Source: Bacillota bacterium (GTDB taxonomy: Bacteria > Bacillota > Clostridia > Christensenellales > SZUA-584). Taken from it: 64,000 bases of DNA. Both the position numbers and the translations under genes were made by a program. Positions 16,979-24,701 of this stretch are shown here, one piece after another; the first letter of the stretch is position 1, and the number at the start of each line of letters is the position of its first letter. The stretch is taken from assembly GCA_023459495.1 (NCBI GenBank), contig JAEWTL010000093.1, positions 1 to 64,000 of the forward strand. Direction: 5' to 3'. The notes beneath the pieces are model-generated. The model was not told the DNA's origin, did no database searches, and saw only the letters and a program-made list of their open reading frames with translations.

Positions 16979-17767
16979 TTACAGATATCGAACCTGCTCG
17001 TCGGTATAATAGGTGGTCTTTGAAGCGATCTTCTCCACCATGACCGGATAGCCTGTCTCCGTCTTTTTAATCCGTCTGTTGTGAACCTTCAAAAAACTCC
17101 GCTCCTCACCGGAAATGATATCAGGTGATATCTCGCGAATGGATGCGATTGCGCTGCGCAGGACGCTGCCGATCGCATGATGGAGCGTTTTCAGCGCCTC
17201 CTGCGGTATCTTGCCCATCAGCGAATGCGGAGAGATGCGTGCGGCCCAGAGAATCTCGTCTGCATAAGCATTTCCAATGCCCTTGACCACCTTCTGGTCT
17301 GTCAGGAACGACTTGACGTTCGTACGGGTTTTTTTCCGGGCCATTTCAAGCAGGTAGCTTAAGTCGAAACGGTCGTCGAATGCGTCGGGTGCGCCATCCG
17401 GCTGCGGCATATACCGCACCGTGCAGAGCCCGTCCGGGTCGCTGAAGACCACAGATTCGTGTTCAAATTCTAAAGCGCAAATCTTAAACCGTATATCATG
17501 AACAGCCTCCTGCCCGCTTATGATGTCGGTCTTTCCGCTCAGCATCAGATGGACGGCAAGCGTTCTGGAACCGGAAAAGCTGAACCACAGCTCCTTGCCC
17601 ACCCGGCCAATACTCAGCAGCTCCTGCCCCGTCAACTCTTTGATCAGGTCATCGGCTGCACAGATGACCTTTTTCGTGTTGAATATCTCCAGACCCGACA
17701 GCCGCTTGGAGCTGATCCTTTTGAATATGTTTTCCCGAAACACTTCGAGATCCGGCAGTTCCGGCAT
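16979..17767 (-). CDS. Formamidopyrimidine-DNA glycosylase (MutM/Fpg family), zincless-finger type
   Basis: A 262-aa protein beginning MPELPDLE: Pro2 is the Schiff-base nucleophile and Glu3 the catalytic acid. The N-terminal beta sandwich includes GKELWFSF and HLMLSGKTDI. A helix-two-turn-helix follows (DQKVVKGIGNAYADEILWAARISP). The C-terminal hairpin is HNRRIKKTETGYPVMVE...TTYYTDEQVRY, which lacks the four Cys of the normal Fpg zinc finger, so this looks like a zincless finger. The family excises oxidised bases such as 8-oxoguanine. ATG 17767 is fixed by the catalytic N terminus and by a GGGAGGGG site upstream. Confidence 0.85.
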   Translation of the reverse strand: MPELPDLEVFRENIFKRISSKRLSGLEIFNTKKVICAADDLIKELTGQELLSIGRVGKELWFSFSGSRTLAVHLMLSGKTDIISGQEAVHDIRFKICALEFEHESVVFSDPDGLCTVRYMPQPDGAPDAFDDRFDLSYLLEMARKKTRTNVKSFLTDQKVVKGIGNAYADEILWAARISPHSLMGKIPQEALKTLHHAIGSVLRSAIASIREISPDIISGEERSFLKVHNRRIKKTETGYPVMVEKIASKTTYYTDEQVRYL

Positions 17768-17907
17768 GCAATCCCCTCCCTTTGCAATCTTAAGCTTATT
17801 ATACAGCAAGACCATGTGCCGTTACAGCACTTTTGGGCACGGCTGCGGATTGACACATACGAGCTTGTATTTGGACGGACAGGCGTATCAAATTTACCGC
17901 TTGTCAC

Positions 17908-17942
17908 AAAAAAACAGAGGATACGGAGCTTTAACCGTATCC
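17908..17942 (-). terminator. Intrinsic terminator after the NlpC/P60 gene
   Basis: On the minus strand GGATACGG and CCGTATCC (17935-17942 and 17919-17926) form an 8-bp stem, followed by TCTG and a T7 run. It lies about 20 nt after the stop at 17963. The remainder of 17768-17907 shows no gene. Confidence 0.85.
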
Positions 17943-17962
17943 CCTGCTTTTATTCGTATCGT

Positions 17963-18925
17963 TCAGTTCACACGCCGTGCACCCATGTACAGGTTGGTCC
18001 AGTAGCTGTTCAGCGTGCTCGTCATCACCTTGGCCTGCCCGGATGAAGCATGGACAAACTGATTGTTTCCGATATAGATGCCCATGTGAGTGATGCTGTT
18101 TGAGGTCTCCGACCTGAAGAAGATCAGATCACCTTTCTGCAGGTTGGCAACGCCGCCCACCGATTCCCACGCGGAATACGTGAAGTATGCCGCAGCGGAC
18201 ATACGCGTGGCGGAAAAGCCCGCCTGCGTCACCGCATAGTATGCGAGACCGGAGCAGTCATACGTTGTCGGGCCCTGCGTGCCCAGCACATACGCTTTGC
18301 CCACTTGTTCCAGCGCAATGTCGGCGATGACGGCTGTGGACGCAGTCGAAGCGGTGTTCGTGCTCCCCGACGTATTTGAGCTGCCAGCCGCGCTGGTGCT
18401 GCTCGAAAACGCCTTGTTGTGCGTCAGCGGCCCTGCTATGCCGTCTGCTGTCAGCCCGTTTGCCTTCTGGAAGCTGACGACCGCAGCATACGTAACGCTG
18501 CCGTAATAGCCCGTTCCCACGCCGCCGAAATAGCCGAGACTCTTAAGCCGGAGCTGAAGCGCTTTAACCGCCTCACCAGAGCTGCCCACTTTAAGGACCA
18601 TACTCTTGGCGGAAGAAGCGTACAGCGCAGACTGCGTTTTGCTTCCCGCAATGCCGTCAGCCGTCAGACCGTTGATTGTCTGGAAGCGCGTCACTGCCGT
18701 TTTGGTCACCGTGCCGTAGTATCCGGTTGAACCCGAGTAATCGAGATAACCCAGATTAATCAGACGCTCCTGCAGCGTTGTCACTTCGCTGCCCGAGCTG
18801 CCAAGTTTAAGCGTAGAGCTTGCGGCGAGTGCGGTTGCGGGCATCAAAGCCGCAAGAGCCAGAACCGCGCAGAGCACGATAACGGCAAAGCGAAATTTCC
18901 TGTGGTTTCGAATTGTAGTTGTCAT
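17963..18925 (-). CDS. NlpC/P60 cell-wall endopeptidase with two peptidoglycan-binding domains
   Basis: A 320-aa secreted protein. Signal peptide residues about 12-34 end ALA. Two PG_binding_1 repeats follow (near 36-90 and 98-155), each with L-x-L-G-S-x-G, L-x-x-L-GY and DGIAG. A Ser/Thr/Ala-rich linker leads to a C-terminal NlpC/P60 domain. Catalytic residues are the Cys of YDCSGLAYYA and the His of ITHMGIYIG; the third polar residue is probably the His of FVHAS. It cleaves peptide stems in peptidoglycan outside the cell. ATG 18925 is preferred: GGGAGG is 8 nt upstream but only 2 nt from the preceding ATG. Confidence 0.9.
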   Translation of the reverse strand: MTTTIRNHRKFRFAVIVLCAVLALAALMPATALAASSTLKLGSSGSEVTTLQERLINLGYLDYSGSTGYYGTVTKTAVTRFQTINGLTADGIAGSKTQSALYASSAKSMVLKVGSSGEAVKALQLRLKSLGYFGGVGTGYYGSVTYAAVVSFQKANGLTADGIAGPLTHNKAFSSSTSAAGSSNTSGSTNTASTASTAVIADIALEQVGKAYVLGTQGPTTYDCSGLAYYAVTQAGFSATRMSAAAYFTYSAWESVGGVANLQKGDLIFFRSETSNSITHMGIYIGNNQFVHASSGQAKVMTSTLNSYWTNLYMGARRVN

Positions 18926-18949
18926 GTTCATTACCTCCCTTGTGCAATT

Positions 18950-18979
18950 ATTATAACGGGAAACAACGTATAGTTTCAA
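18950..18979 (-). promoter_or_regulatory. Sigma-70-type promoter of the NlpC/P60 gene
   Basis: On the minus strand TTGAAA (18974-18979) and TATAAT (18950-18955) are 18 nt apart. The -10 box is perfect and the start codon is about 25 nt downstream of it. Confidence 0.7.
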
Positions 18980-19157
18980 AACAGCCACCCATGTATGATT
19001 CAGTTTTAAAAGAGATAGAGAATAAATATTACTTTTATATTACGTTTTAATTACTTTTTCGCGCTTATGCGTCCGTATACTAAAAAAGCAACATCAATTT
19101 TTAGGATGTCAGGTTGATCCTGGTTCTTATCCCGTATTTTATTGCCGGGAGTAACAA

Positions 19158-19191
19158 AAACATAGCCGGCGGAATGCCGCCGGCTATGTTT
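19158..19191 (-). terminator. Strong intrinsic terminator after rubrerythrin
   Basis: A perfect 15-bp stem (19158-19172 with 19177-19191) has a 4-nt loop. On the minus strand it runs into TTTTTG. It ends the perR-dfx-rbr transcript, whose last stop is at 19239. The stretch 18980-19157 shows nothing further. Confidence 0.85.
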
Positions 19192-19238
19192 GGTGTGAAA
19201 AAGAGTGTAATCGTATTGTGAGTCTAATTATTAACCGA

Positions 19239-19775
19239 TCAATAAGCTTTGCTGTAAAGTTCGAAGTAAGCCCTGTCGTGCGCGCATACCGGGCATTTCT
19301 TGGGCGCTTCTTTTCCGATGTAACGATGTCCGCAGTTGGAACACTTCCACTCAACCGGTTCGTCGCGCTTGAATACCACGCCATTGTCGATGTTCGCCGC
19401 CAGATCCTTATAGCGCTCCTCATGGTTTTTCTCAATCGCCGTAACTCCGTCAAACAAGAAAGCGATCTCATCAAACCCTTCTTCACGCGCTTCCTGGGCC
19501 ATACGCGGATACATATCCGTCCACTCGTAATACTCCCCACCCGCTGCGGTCTTCAGGTTCTCCATGGTATCGCCGATGCCCGCAAACAGCTTATACCACA
19601 GCTCCGCGTGCTCCTTTTCGTTCGCAGCAGTCTCAGCAAAGATGTTGGATATCTGCACGTATCCTTCCTTCTTAGCCTGAGAAGAAAAGAATGTATACTT
19701 GTTGCGCGCCATGGATTCGCCCGCAAACGCATCCATCAGGTTCTTTTCAGTCTTGGTTCCCTTCAAACTCTTCAT
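19239..19775 (-). CDS. rbr: Rubrerythrin
   Basis: A 178-aa non-haem iron peroxidase that reduces hydrogen peroxide to water in anaerobes. The N-terminal ferritin-like four-helix domain holds the diiron ligands (FAGESMARNKY, ANEKEHAELW, GVTAIEKNHEERY). The C-terminal rubredoxin-type domain has CSNCGH and CPVCAH for one Fe(SCys)4. Size and layout are standard. It is the last gene of a three-gene oxidative-stress unit with superoxide reductase and a PerR-type regulator, which supports a role in peroxide and superoxide detoxification. Confidence 0.95.
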   Translation of the reverse strand: MKSLKGTKTEKNLMDAFAGESMARNKYTFFSSQAKKEGYVQISNIFAETAANEKEHAELWYKLFAGIGDTMENLKTAAGGEYYEWTDMYPRMAQEAREEGFDEIAFLFDGVTAIEKNHEERYKDLAANIDNGVVFKRDEPVEWKCSNCGHRYIGKEAPKKCPVCAHDRAYFELYSKAY

Positions 19776-19806
19776 GCTTTTATCTCCTTACAATGATGTC
19801 CTTCGT

Positions 19807-20187
19807 TCATGCTTTCCACAGGCCGTGGATGTTGCAGTACTCGTAAACTGCCTCAATGTCGTCCGCCTTCACTGCAAACTCCGCTTCCGGCGCGCCTGCC
19901 GGGTCGAGCTCTGCGATGCAGCGCTTGCCGCTCTTCAAAACGACCTCGATAAATGCGATGTGGTGCTCTGGGGTCATAGGATGCGGCACGCTGCCTACCT
20001 TCACAAGGGTGCTTGCGCCTTTGCTCTCCACAACGGGAACGTGCTTTTCCTTGCTGGCATCAACCGTATTCGCTTCAAGAAGCTTCATGGGCTGGCCGCA
20101 GCAGACAAGCGCGGAAGCGCCGGGATAGACAACGGTTACCACGTTACCGCATTCTTCACAATGATAGAATTCACCAATCTTCGTCAT
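19807..20187 (-). CDS. dfx: Desulfoferrodoxin (superoxide reductase)
   Basis: A 126-aa, two-domain desulfoferrodoxin. The N-terminal desulforedoxin-like site has C-x2-C (CEEC) and the adjacent CC, giving Fe(SCys)4. The catalytic site shows EKHVP (Glu and His), HPMTPEHH (His ligands) and YCNIHGLW (Cys and His). It reduces superoxide to hydrogen peroxide without making oxygen, and rubrerythrin encoded downstream can then remove the peroxide. It starts 5 nt after the regulator gene stop, so cotranscription is almost certain. Confidence 0.95.
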   Translation of the reverse strand: MTKIGEFYHCEECGNVVTVVYPGASALVCCGQPMKLLEANTVDASKEKHVPVVESKGASTLVKVGSVPHPMTPEHHIAFIEVVLKSGKRCIAELDPAGAPEAEFAVKADDIEAVYEYCNIHGLWKA

Positions 20188-20192
20188 TACAA

Positions 20193-20615
20193 TTACTCCT
20201 TTATGTTATTTGCCGTACGGCAGTTTTTACAGGTACCATAAAACGTAACGCTGCATCCTTCCACAGCATGGCAGCAACGGTCCGCCTCGGATAGGGCTGC
20301 TTTCTCAATCGGGCCCAAGTCAATGTCATATACAGAACCGCATTGATGGCAATAAAAGTGCGAATGTGGTGTGGTATTGCCGTCATAGCGGTCAAAAGCA
20401 TTGCCGCACGCAAGGCGCTGGAGCTGTCCCGTCTTCTCCAGTATACCCAGATTGCGGTATACCGTACTAAAACTCAGCTGCGGAAATTTGGGCTTCATCC
20501 GCTCATACAGCCATTGCGCACTGGGGTGCTCTTTCGTAGACTGAAGGAGCTTAAGCATATATGTTCTTTGTCTTGTATTTCTCACAGGTGCATCATAGTG
20601 TCCCATAGAGATCAT
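20193..20615 (-). CDS. perR: Fur-family transcriptional regulator, PerR type
   Basis: A 140-aa Fur-fold repressor. Winged-helix DNA-binding part: NTRQRTYMLKLL, HPSAQWLYERMK, LSFSTVYRNLGILEKTGQL. The dimerisation and metal part has HSHFYCHQCGSVYD and a second pair, CKNC, together the structural Zn(Cys)4 site of PerR/Fur proteins. Position at the head of superoxide reductase and rubrerythrin genes argues for PerR over Fur or Zur. The start may be ATG 20615 or ATG 20606; neither has a strong ribosome binding site. A palindrome overlapping its promoter suggests autorepression. Confidence 0.85.
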   Translation of the reverse strand: MISMGHYDAPVRNTRQRTYMLKLLQSTKEHPSAQWLYERMKPKFPQLSFSTVYRNLGILEKTGQLQRLACGNAFDRYDGNTTPHSHFYCHQCGSVYDIDLGPIEKAALSEADRCCHAVEGCSVTFYGTCKNCRTANNIKE

Positions 20616-20634
20616 CCCATTCTTATTCGTAATC

Positions 20635-20672
20635 CTTATTAATAAGTTAGCACTTCACTTTCTATTTGTCAA
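20635..20672 (-). promoter_or_regulatory. Promoter and candidate PerR operator of perR-dfx-rbr
   Basis: On the minus strand a perfect -35 TTGACA (20667-20672) is 17 nt from a weak -10 TAACTT (20644-20649). The palindrome CTTATTAATAAG (20635-20646) overlaps the -10 end. An AT-rich palindrome here fits a PerR/Fur box in position, although it is shorter than the usual 15-nt 7-1-7 form. Confidence 0.6.
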
Positions 20673-20785
20673 CACATTTTTGAAAAATAAATCATCTGTG
20701 CATGCAATCATCTTCCTGTTTCCGCCATATTATGATATGATAAAAATGCATTATAATCCTGCAGAGTCGCTGAAAGGAGACGCCG

Positions 20786-22774
20786 ATGCGCAAAAGAGTA
20801 CTTGCCGCGCTGATGATCTTGCTTGTCCTGATGGATTTGACGGGCTGCGTCCGCGAGGCATCCAACAACAAGAACGTGGCGTTCTTTGGAAACGGCGTGC
20901 CGACAGCTTCGGCTACCCCCGCCCCCTCTCCCACACCTCTGGCCACTCCGGACTCCACTGCCGATGACGGCGATGTGGACTGGACGGTTATGATCTATCT
21001 GAATGGATCGAATCTTGAAAGCGAAAACGGTGAGGCGAGCCGCAATCTGCAGAGCCTGCTCAATGTAGACCTGTCTGAAAACGTAACTGTGCTCGTGTAT
21101 ACGGGCGGCACCGCAAAGTGGCAGAACAGCAATATCAGTTCTTCAAACAACCAGATCTGGCTCGTAAAGGATCACCAGATCGAGCTGCTTGAATCCTATA
21201 ACCGTCAGAATATCGGCTCCAGCGCAACGCTTGCCCAGTTCATCAAATACGGCCAAAGCTACGCCCCTTACGACCGCAAGGCACTGATCCTGTGGGATCA
21301 CGGCGGCGGCAGCATTCAGGGTTTCGGAGTGGATGAATTCTACGATTCCGACGGCTTATATCTCTACGAGCTGTCCGACGCAATGAAGCAGGGTACTGAT
21401 GGGGTGTCGTTTGACCTCATCGGCTTCGATGCCTGCCTGATGGCAAGCGCGGAAACCGCCAGCGTGTTTGCGCCATACGCCACAACGCTTGTGGCCTCGG
21501 AGGAGTCGGAGCCGGGCGGCGGCTGGGATTATTACGGGGTGTTCAACCAGCTTTCACTGAACCCCTCAATGACCGGCGAGAAGCTCGGCATTACCGTGGC
21601 CGACAGCTATTACAAGAAATATTCTCACACCACCACAGAGGGCTACATCACCTGCTCGGTAATCGACCTCACCAAGATGGATGAACTCGAAAAATGCCTC
21701 GGAGATTTCGCGGCGGAGCTGACCAGCGCCATTGTGCAGCCCACAGCCATGCTGCCACTATCCGCGGCGCGTCAGAACGCCGAAAGCTATGGCGACGAGC
21801 CAGGCGCGGTTTCCTTTGATATGGTCGACCTGTATCATTTTGTGGAGTTGCAGACGACCGCAGCCGATACGGATACCACCGCTTTAATGAACGCTATCGA
21901 CAGCGCTGTGGTTTATGAGGTGAGCGGTTCGCAGCGTATCAATTCCTACGGCCTGTCCATTTATTTCCCGTACCTCGCCAAGGATTATTTCGACTACTGC
22001 CTGCAGATCTATGACCGCATCGACTTCTGCCCCGAATACCAGACCTTTGTCAGCGACTTTGCCGAATGCCTTACCGACCCGGCGTATATGGACGATGTGC
22101 CGGAATATTCAGAAGCTGTTTTCGAAGTCCCGGAAATTGGGCACGGCAGCGACTACAGCGAAGTCGGCTCGTACTACGTACAGCTGACCGACGAGCAGCT
22201 GGAATACCTCGGCGAAGTCTACTGCACGCTAGGCTGGTATTGGGATGACGGTACGCTCGTCGATCTGGGCGACGACCGAGACCTCACCTTTGACGAAACC
22301 GACAACACGCTACATGACGATTTTGACGGCTCGTGGACCGGCCTGAACGGCATGCCTGCTGCACTCTATATTCTTGAAGAGACGGACGACTATCTGCTGT
22401 ACAACATTCCCATCCTGTACAACGGCAAAAGAGCCGTGGTCAAATGTGCCTGGATATGGGATGACAGCAATGAATCGAACGGCTACTACGTCGTCAACGG
22501 CGTCTTTCTGACCAACAACGAGACCTCGTTGCCCGATACGCGCATGGAGGTTATCGTGCAGCCGGGCGCAACCATCACCATGATTTACAGTGTCCGCCCT
22601 GATAAGACCGAGTATGTGGAGGGTGGCTCCTTCACGGTCACCTCGAGCGGGCTCAGTCTTGACCTCATCTCCCTGCCCGAAGGCGTCTATCAGTACGGGT
22701 TTAAGTTCATCGATATCTACGGCAACGTGCACTACTCAGAATTCGTGGATATTCCGGTTTCCTACGAGAGCTAA
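20786..22774 (+). CDS. Clostripain-family (peptidase C11) lipoprotein
   Basis: A 662-aa lipoprotein. The signal peptide ends in the lipobox LTGC, so the mature protein is membrane-anchored outside the cell. A Pro/Thr/Ala-rich linker leads to the C11 domain: DWTVMIYLNGSNLES, LWDHGGG (catalytic His near residue 170), DLIGFDACLMAS (catalytic Cys near 215), ASEESEPGGGWDY. The C-terminal 250 residues are beta-rich and unassigned. Clostripain-type enzymes cleave after Arg or Lys. GAAAGGAGA lies upstream of the ATG. It is monocistronic, with its own terminator. Confidence 0.9.
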   Translation: MRKRVLAALMILLVLMDLTGCVREASNNKNVAFFGNGVPTASATPAPSPTPLATPDSTADDGDVDWTVMIYLNGSNLESENGEASRNLQSLLNVDLSENVTVLVYTGGTAKWQNSNISSSNNQIWLVKDHQIELLESYNRQNIGSSATLAQFIKYGQSYAPYDRKALILWDHGGGSIQGFGVDEFYDSDGLYLYELSDAMKQGTDGVSFDLIGFDACLMASAETASVFAPYATTLVASEESEPGGGWDYYGVFNQLSLNPSMTGEKLGITVADSYYKKYSHTTTEGYITCSVIDLTKMDELEKCLGDFAAELTSAIVQPTAMLPLSAARQNAESYGDEPGAVSFDMVDLYHFVELQTTAADTDTTALMNAIDSAVVYEVSGSQRINSYGLSIYFPYLAKDYFDYCLQIYDRIDFCPEYQTFVSDFAECLTDPAYMDDVPEYSEAVFEVPEIGHGSDYSEVGSYYVQLTDEQLEYLGEVYCTLGWYWDDGTLVDLGDDRDLTFDETDNTLHDDFDGSWTGLNGMPAALYILEETDDYLLYNIPILYNGKRAVVKCAWIWDDSNESNGYYVVNGVFLTNNETSLPDTRMEVIVQPGATITMIYSVRPDKTEYVEGGSFTVTSSGLSLDLISLPEGVYQYGFKFIDIYGNVHYSEFVDIPVSYES

Positions 22775-22785
22775 GCAACTAAAAC

Positions 22786-22818
22786 AGCGGCTGTCCGGTC
22801 GGACAGCCGCTTTCTTTT
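22786..22818. terminator. Bidirectional terminator between the clostripain-like gene and cysK
   Basis: A perfect 11-bp stem, AGCGGCTGTCC (22786-22796) with GGACAGCCGCT (22801-22811), has loop GGTC and is followed by TTCTTTT. A-residues on the left make it usable by the convergent cysK transcript too. Confidence 0.85.
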
Positions 22819-22824
22819 CCTTAT

Positions 22825-23721
22825 TTATTGAAACAATGCCGTGCTGAGGTACTTTTCGCCCCGGTCCGGGAAGATGCACACGATCACGCCCTGATCGATA
22901 CGTTCCGCCACCTTAAGCGACGCAAGCATGGCCGCACCGGAGGACATGCCACAGAATATACCCTCGTCGCGCACGACCCGACGCGCCATCTCAAACGCCT
23001 CCTCCGAATCGATCATGATGGAGATGTCGATTTTGGACGGGTCGTATATCTCCGGCACGATGGCTTCGCTCATGTTTTTGAGGCCCTGGATGTAATGACC
23101 GCGCACCGGCTGCGCCTCGACGATCTTGATCGCCGGATTGAGCTCTTTTAAACGTTTGGCCGTGCCCATCAGCGTACCCGACGTACCCAAAGCCGATACG
23201 AAGTGCGTAATACGGCCCACGGTGTCGCGGATAATCTCCTCCGCAGTCGTGGCGTAATGTGCAATTTGGTTGTAATGGTTGGAGAACTGGTCCGGCATGA
23301 AATAGCGGTCCGGCTGCTGCACAACGAGCTGCCGCGCCAGCCGGATCGCGCCATCGGTTCCGGCTTCGGCTTCGGTCAGCGTCACCTTTGCGCCGAACGC
23401 CTTGATCATCTTCTGCCGTTCCACCGAGACCGCGCTGCTCATCACGATCTCTACCGGGTATCCTTTCACCGCACCGATCATCGCGAGCGCAATGCCGGTA
23501 TTGCCCGAAGTGGGTTCAATAATGGTTTTGCCGGGAGTAAGCGTCCCCTCGGCCTCCGCCTGCTCAATCATCTTGATCGCGATGCGGTCCTTAATGCTGC
23601 CTGTGGGGTTGGTACCCTCCACCTTGGCGTAAATGTCCACGTGTTTGCTTCTGCAAAGCTTTCGAATTTTCACCAACGGCGTGTTGCCGATCGTATCGAG
23701 TATGCTGCCGTATACCTGCAT
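22825..23721 (-). CDS. cysK: Cysteine synthase A (O-acetylserine sulfhydrylase)
   Basis: A 298-aa PLP enzyme that joins O-acetylserine and sulfide to give cysteine. IGNTPLVKI opens the fold, NPTGSIKDR carries the PLP Lys (K44), TSGNTG (71-76) binds the substrate carboxylate, and GTSGTLMG binds the PLP phosphate. SSGAAMLASL near the end completes the site. Length is normal for CysK. No cysE is visible nearby, and the 54-nt upstream gap is too short for a T-box, so it is either constitutive or read from upstream. Confidence 0.93.
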   Translation of the reverse strand: MQVYGSILDTIGNTPLVKIRKLCRSKHVDIYAKVEGTNPTGSIKDRIAIKMIEQAEAEGTLTPGKTIIEPTSGNTGIALAMIGAVKGYPVEIVMSSAVSVERQKMIKAFGAKVTLTEAEAGTDGAIRLARQLVVQQPDRYFMPDQFSNHYNQIAHYATTAEEIIRDTVGRITHFVSALGTSGTLMGTAKRLKELNPAIKIVEAQPVRGHYIQGLKNMSEAIVPEIYDPSKIDISIMIDSEEAFEMARRVVRDEGIFCGMSSGAAMLASLKVAERIDQGVIVCIFPDRGEKYLSTALFQ

Positions 23722-23775
23722 GATGTATTTCCTCCCAGCCCAATTGCATCCATTATAGTCGCTTTGCCGGATATT

Positions 23776-24462
23776 TCAACTGCCAGTTGACTGCATCCAA
23801 TCCGGGCGCATACGGATTGTGAGTGACATGGTTTCCACGCTGCAGTCCGGGCATTTTTCAGCGAACGCGGCCAGCGCTTCCTGCGTTCCGGTCACGCGGC
23901 GCAGCGGTATGCCCGTCTGCCTCTCCAGTTCGCGCACGATTTCATAACCTTCCAGCAGTTCTTCCCCCGTCGTCTCTGGCCCAAGGTTCGCGTTGAGCAC
24001 CACGCCGTCCGCTTTCAGCCGTGCGTTGCGCTCAATCTTGCCCAGACTTTCGATCAGTTCCGCCGCGTTCTGCTGAAACGGCCGCCGCGTGTTGACCACG
24101 AACAGCACCTCAGTATCCTCCCGCGCTGCGTCGAACTGGGGCTTCAGACTCCCCAGCGCAGATGCGCCCACCGGGTCGCCGCCACAGTCGAACACAGCCC
24201 AGCTTCCCCGAAAGGCCGCGTAGATGTCGGGCGGCAGTGACGGTACGTCCACTGCGGTGTTTGCGTAAACGGGCGAAACCACGCGGATACCCATGTTCTC
24301 CAGCATCTTGCGTTTTTCCGACGACCGGAAGTACGGGTTCACGATGTCGATATCCACGAGCATCACGTTCTCGTGCTCCGCCCGCAGCCGCAGCACGGTC
24401 TCCAGCGAAAGCTCCGTCTTCCCGCTGCCATAGTTACCAAAATAAACGGTGATCTTCTTCAT
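23776..24462 (-). CDS. P-loop ATPase (CobQ/ParA-like), function unknown
   Basis: A 228-aa protein with the deviant Walker A YFGNYGSGKTE at the N terminus, LVDIDIVNPYFRS (Walker A'/B region) and VFDCGGDPVGASALG (switch II). VVNTRRPFQ and VVLNANLGPETTGE follow. It is a SIMIBI-class ATPase, often labelled CobQ/CobB-like in Clostridia; there is no cobalamin context here. Start 24462 is supported by GGAG upstream; the frame extends back to 24687 only by running through the hairpin array. Its closest neighbour on the strand is the COG2509 flavoprotein. Confidence 0.75.
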   Translation of the reverse strand: MKKITVYFGNYGSGKTELSLETVLRLRAEHENVMLVDIDIVNPYFRSSEKRKMLENMGIRVVSPVYANTAVDVPSLPPDIYAAFRGSWAVFDCGGDPVGASALGSLKPQFDAAREDTEVLFVVNTRRPFQQNAAELIESLGKIERNARLKADGVVLNANLGPETTGEELLEGYEIVRELERQTGIPLRRVTGTQEALAAFAEKCPDCSVETMSLTIRMRPDWMQSTGS

Positions 24463-24488
24463 ATGTATACTCCTGTCGTATTCCATTA

Positions 24489-24687
24489 GCGAGGGCTCTG
24501 CCCTCGCACTCCCGCCAAAGGGACCAGTCCCTTTGGAACCCATTATGGAAATGCCTTCTTCGAAGGCATTTCCCGTGACCTTACTAAAATAATCTTCCCC
24601 GCGAAATGCCCGAAAGGTCGTTTCGTACGACAGGGTTCTCAGGGGACATTCGTCCTCTGAGCGGAGGTGTGGAGGCAGAGCCTCCAC
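24489..24687. repeat. Array of six adjacent hairpins (REP-like intergenic element)
   Basis: The gap between two minus-strand genes is nearly filled by inverted repeats with very short loops: 24489-24507 (8 bp, 3-nt loop), 24515-24536 (10 bp), 24547-24573 (12 bp, 3-nt loop), 24618-24631 (5 bp), 24638-24661 (10 bp, one G-U) and 24669-24687 (8 bp, 3-nt loop). The spacing and shared geometry suggest a dispersed repeat family or a transcript-stabilising structure and not an ordinary terminator. Confidence 0.75.
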
Positions 24688-24701
24688 AGTATCCTATCCC
24701 T

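Noticed and set aside
24463..24687. N-terminal extension of the P-loop ATPase frame
   Set aside because: It consists of the hairpin array and has no similarity to the ATPase family; the Walker A motif lies directly after the ATG at 24462.
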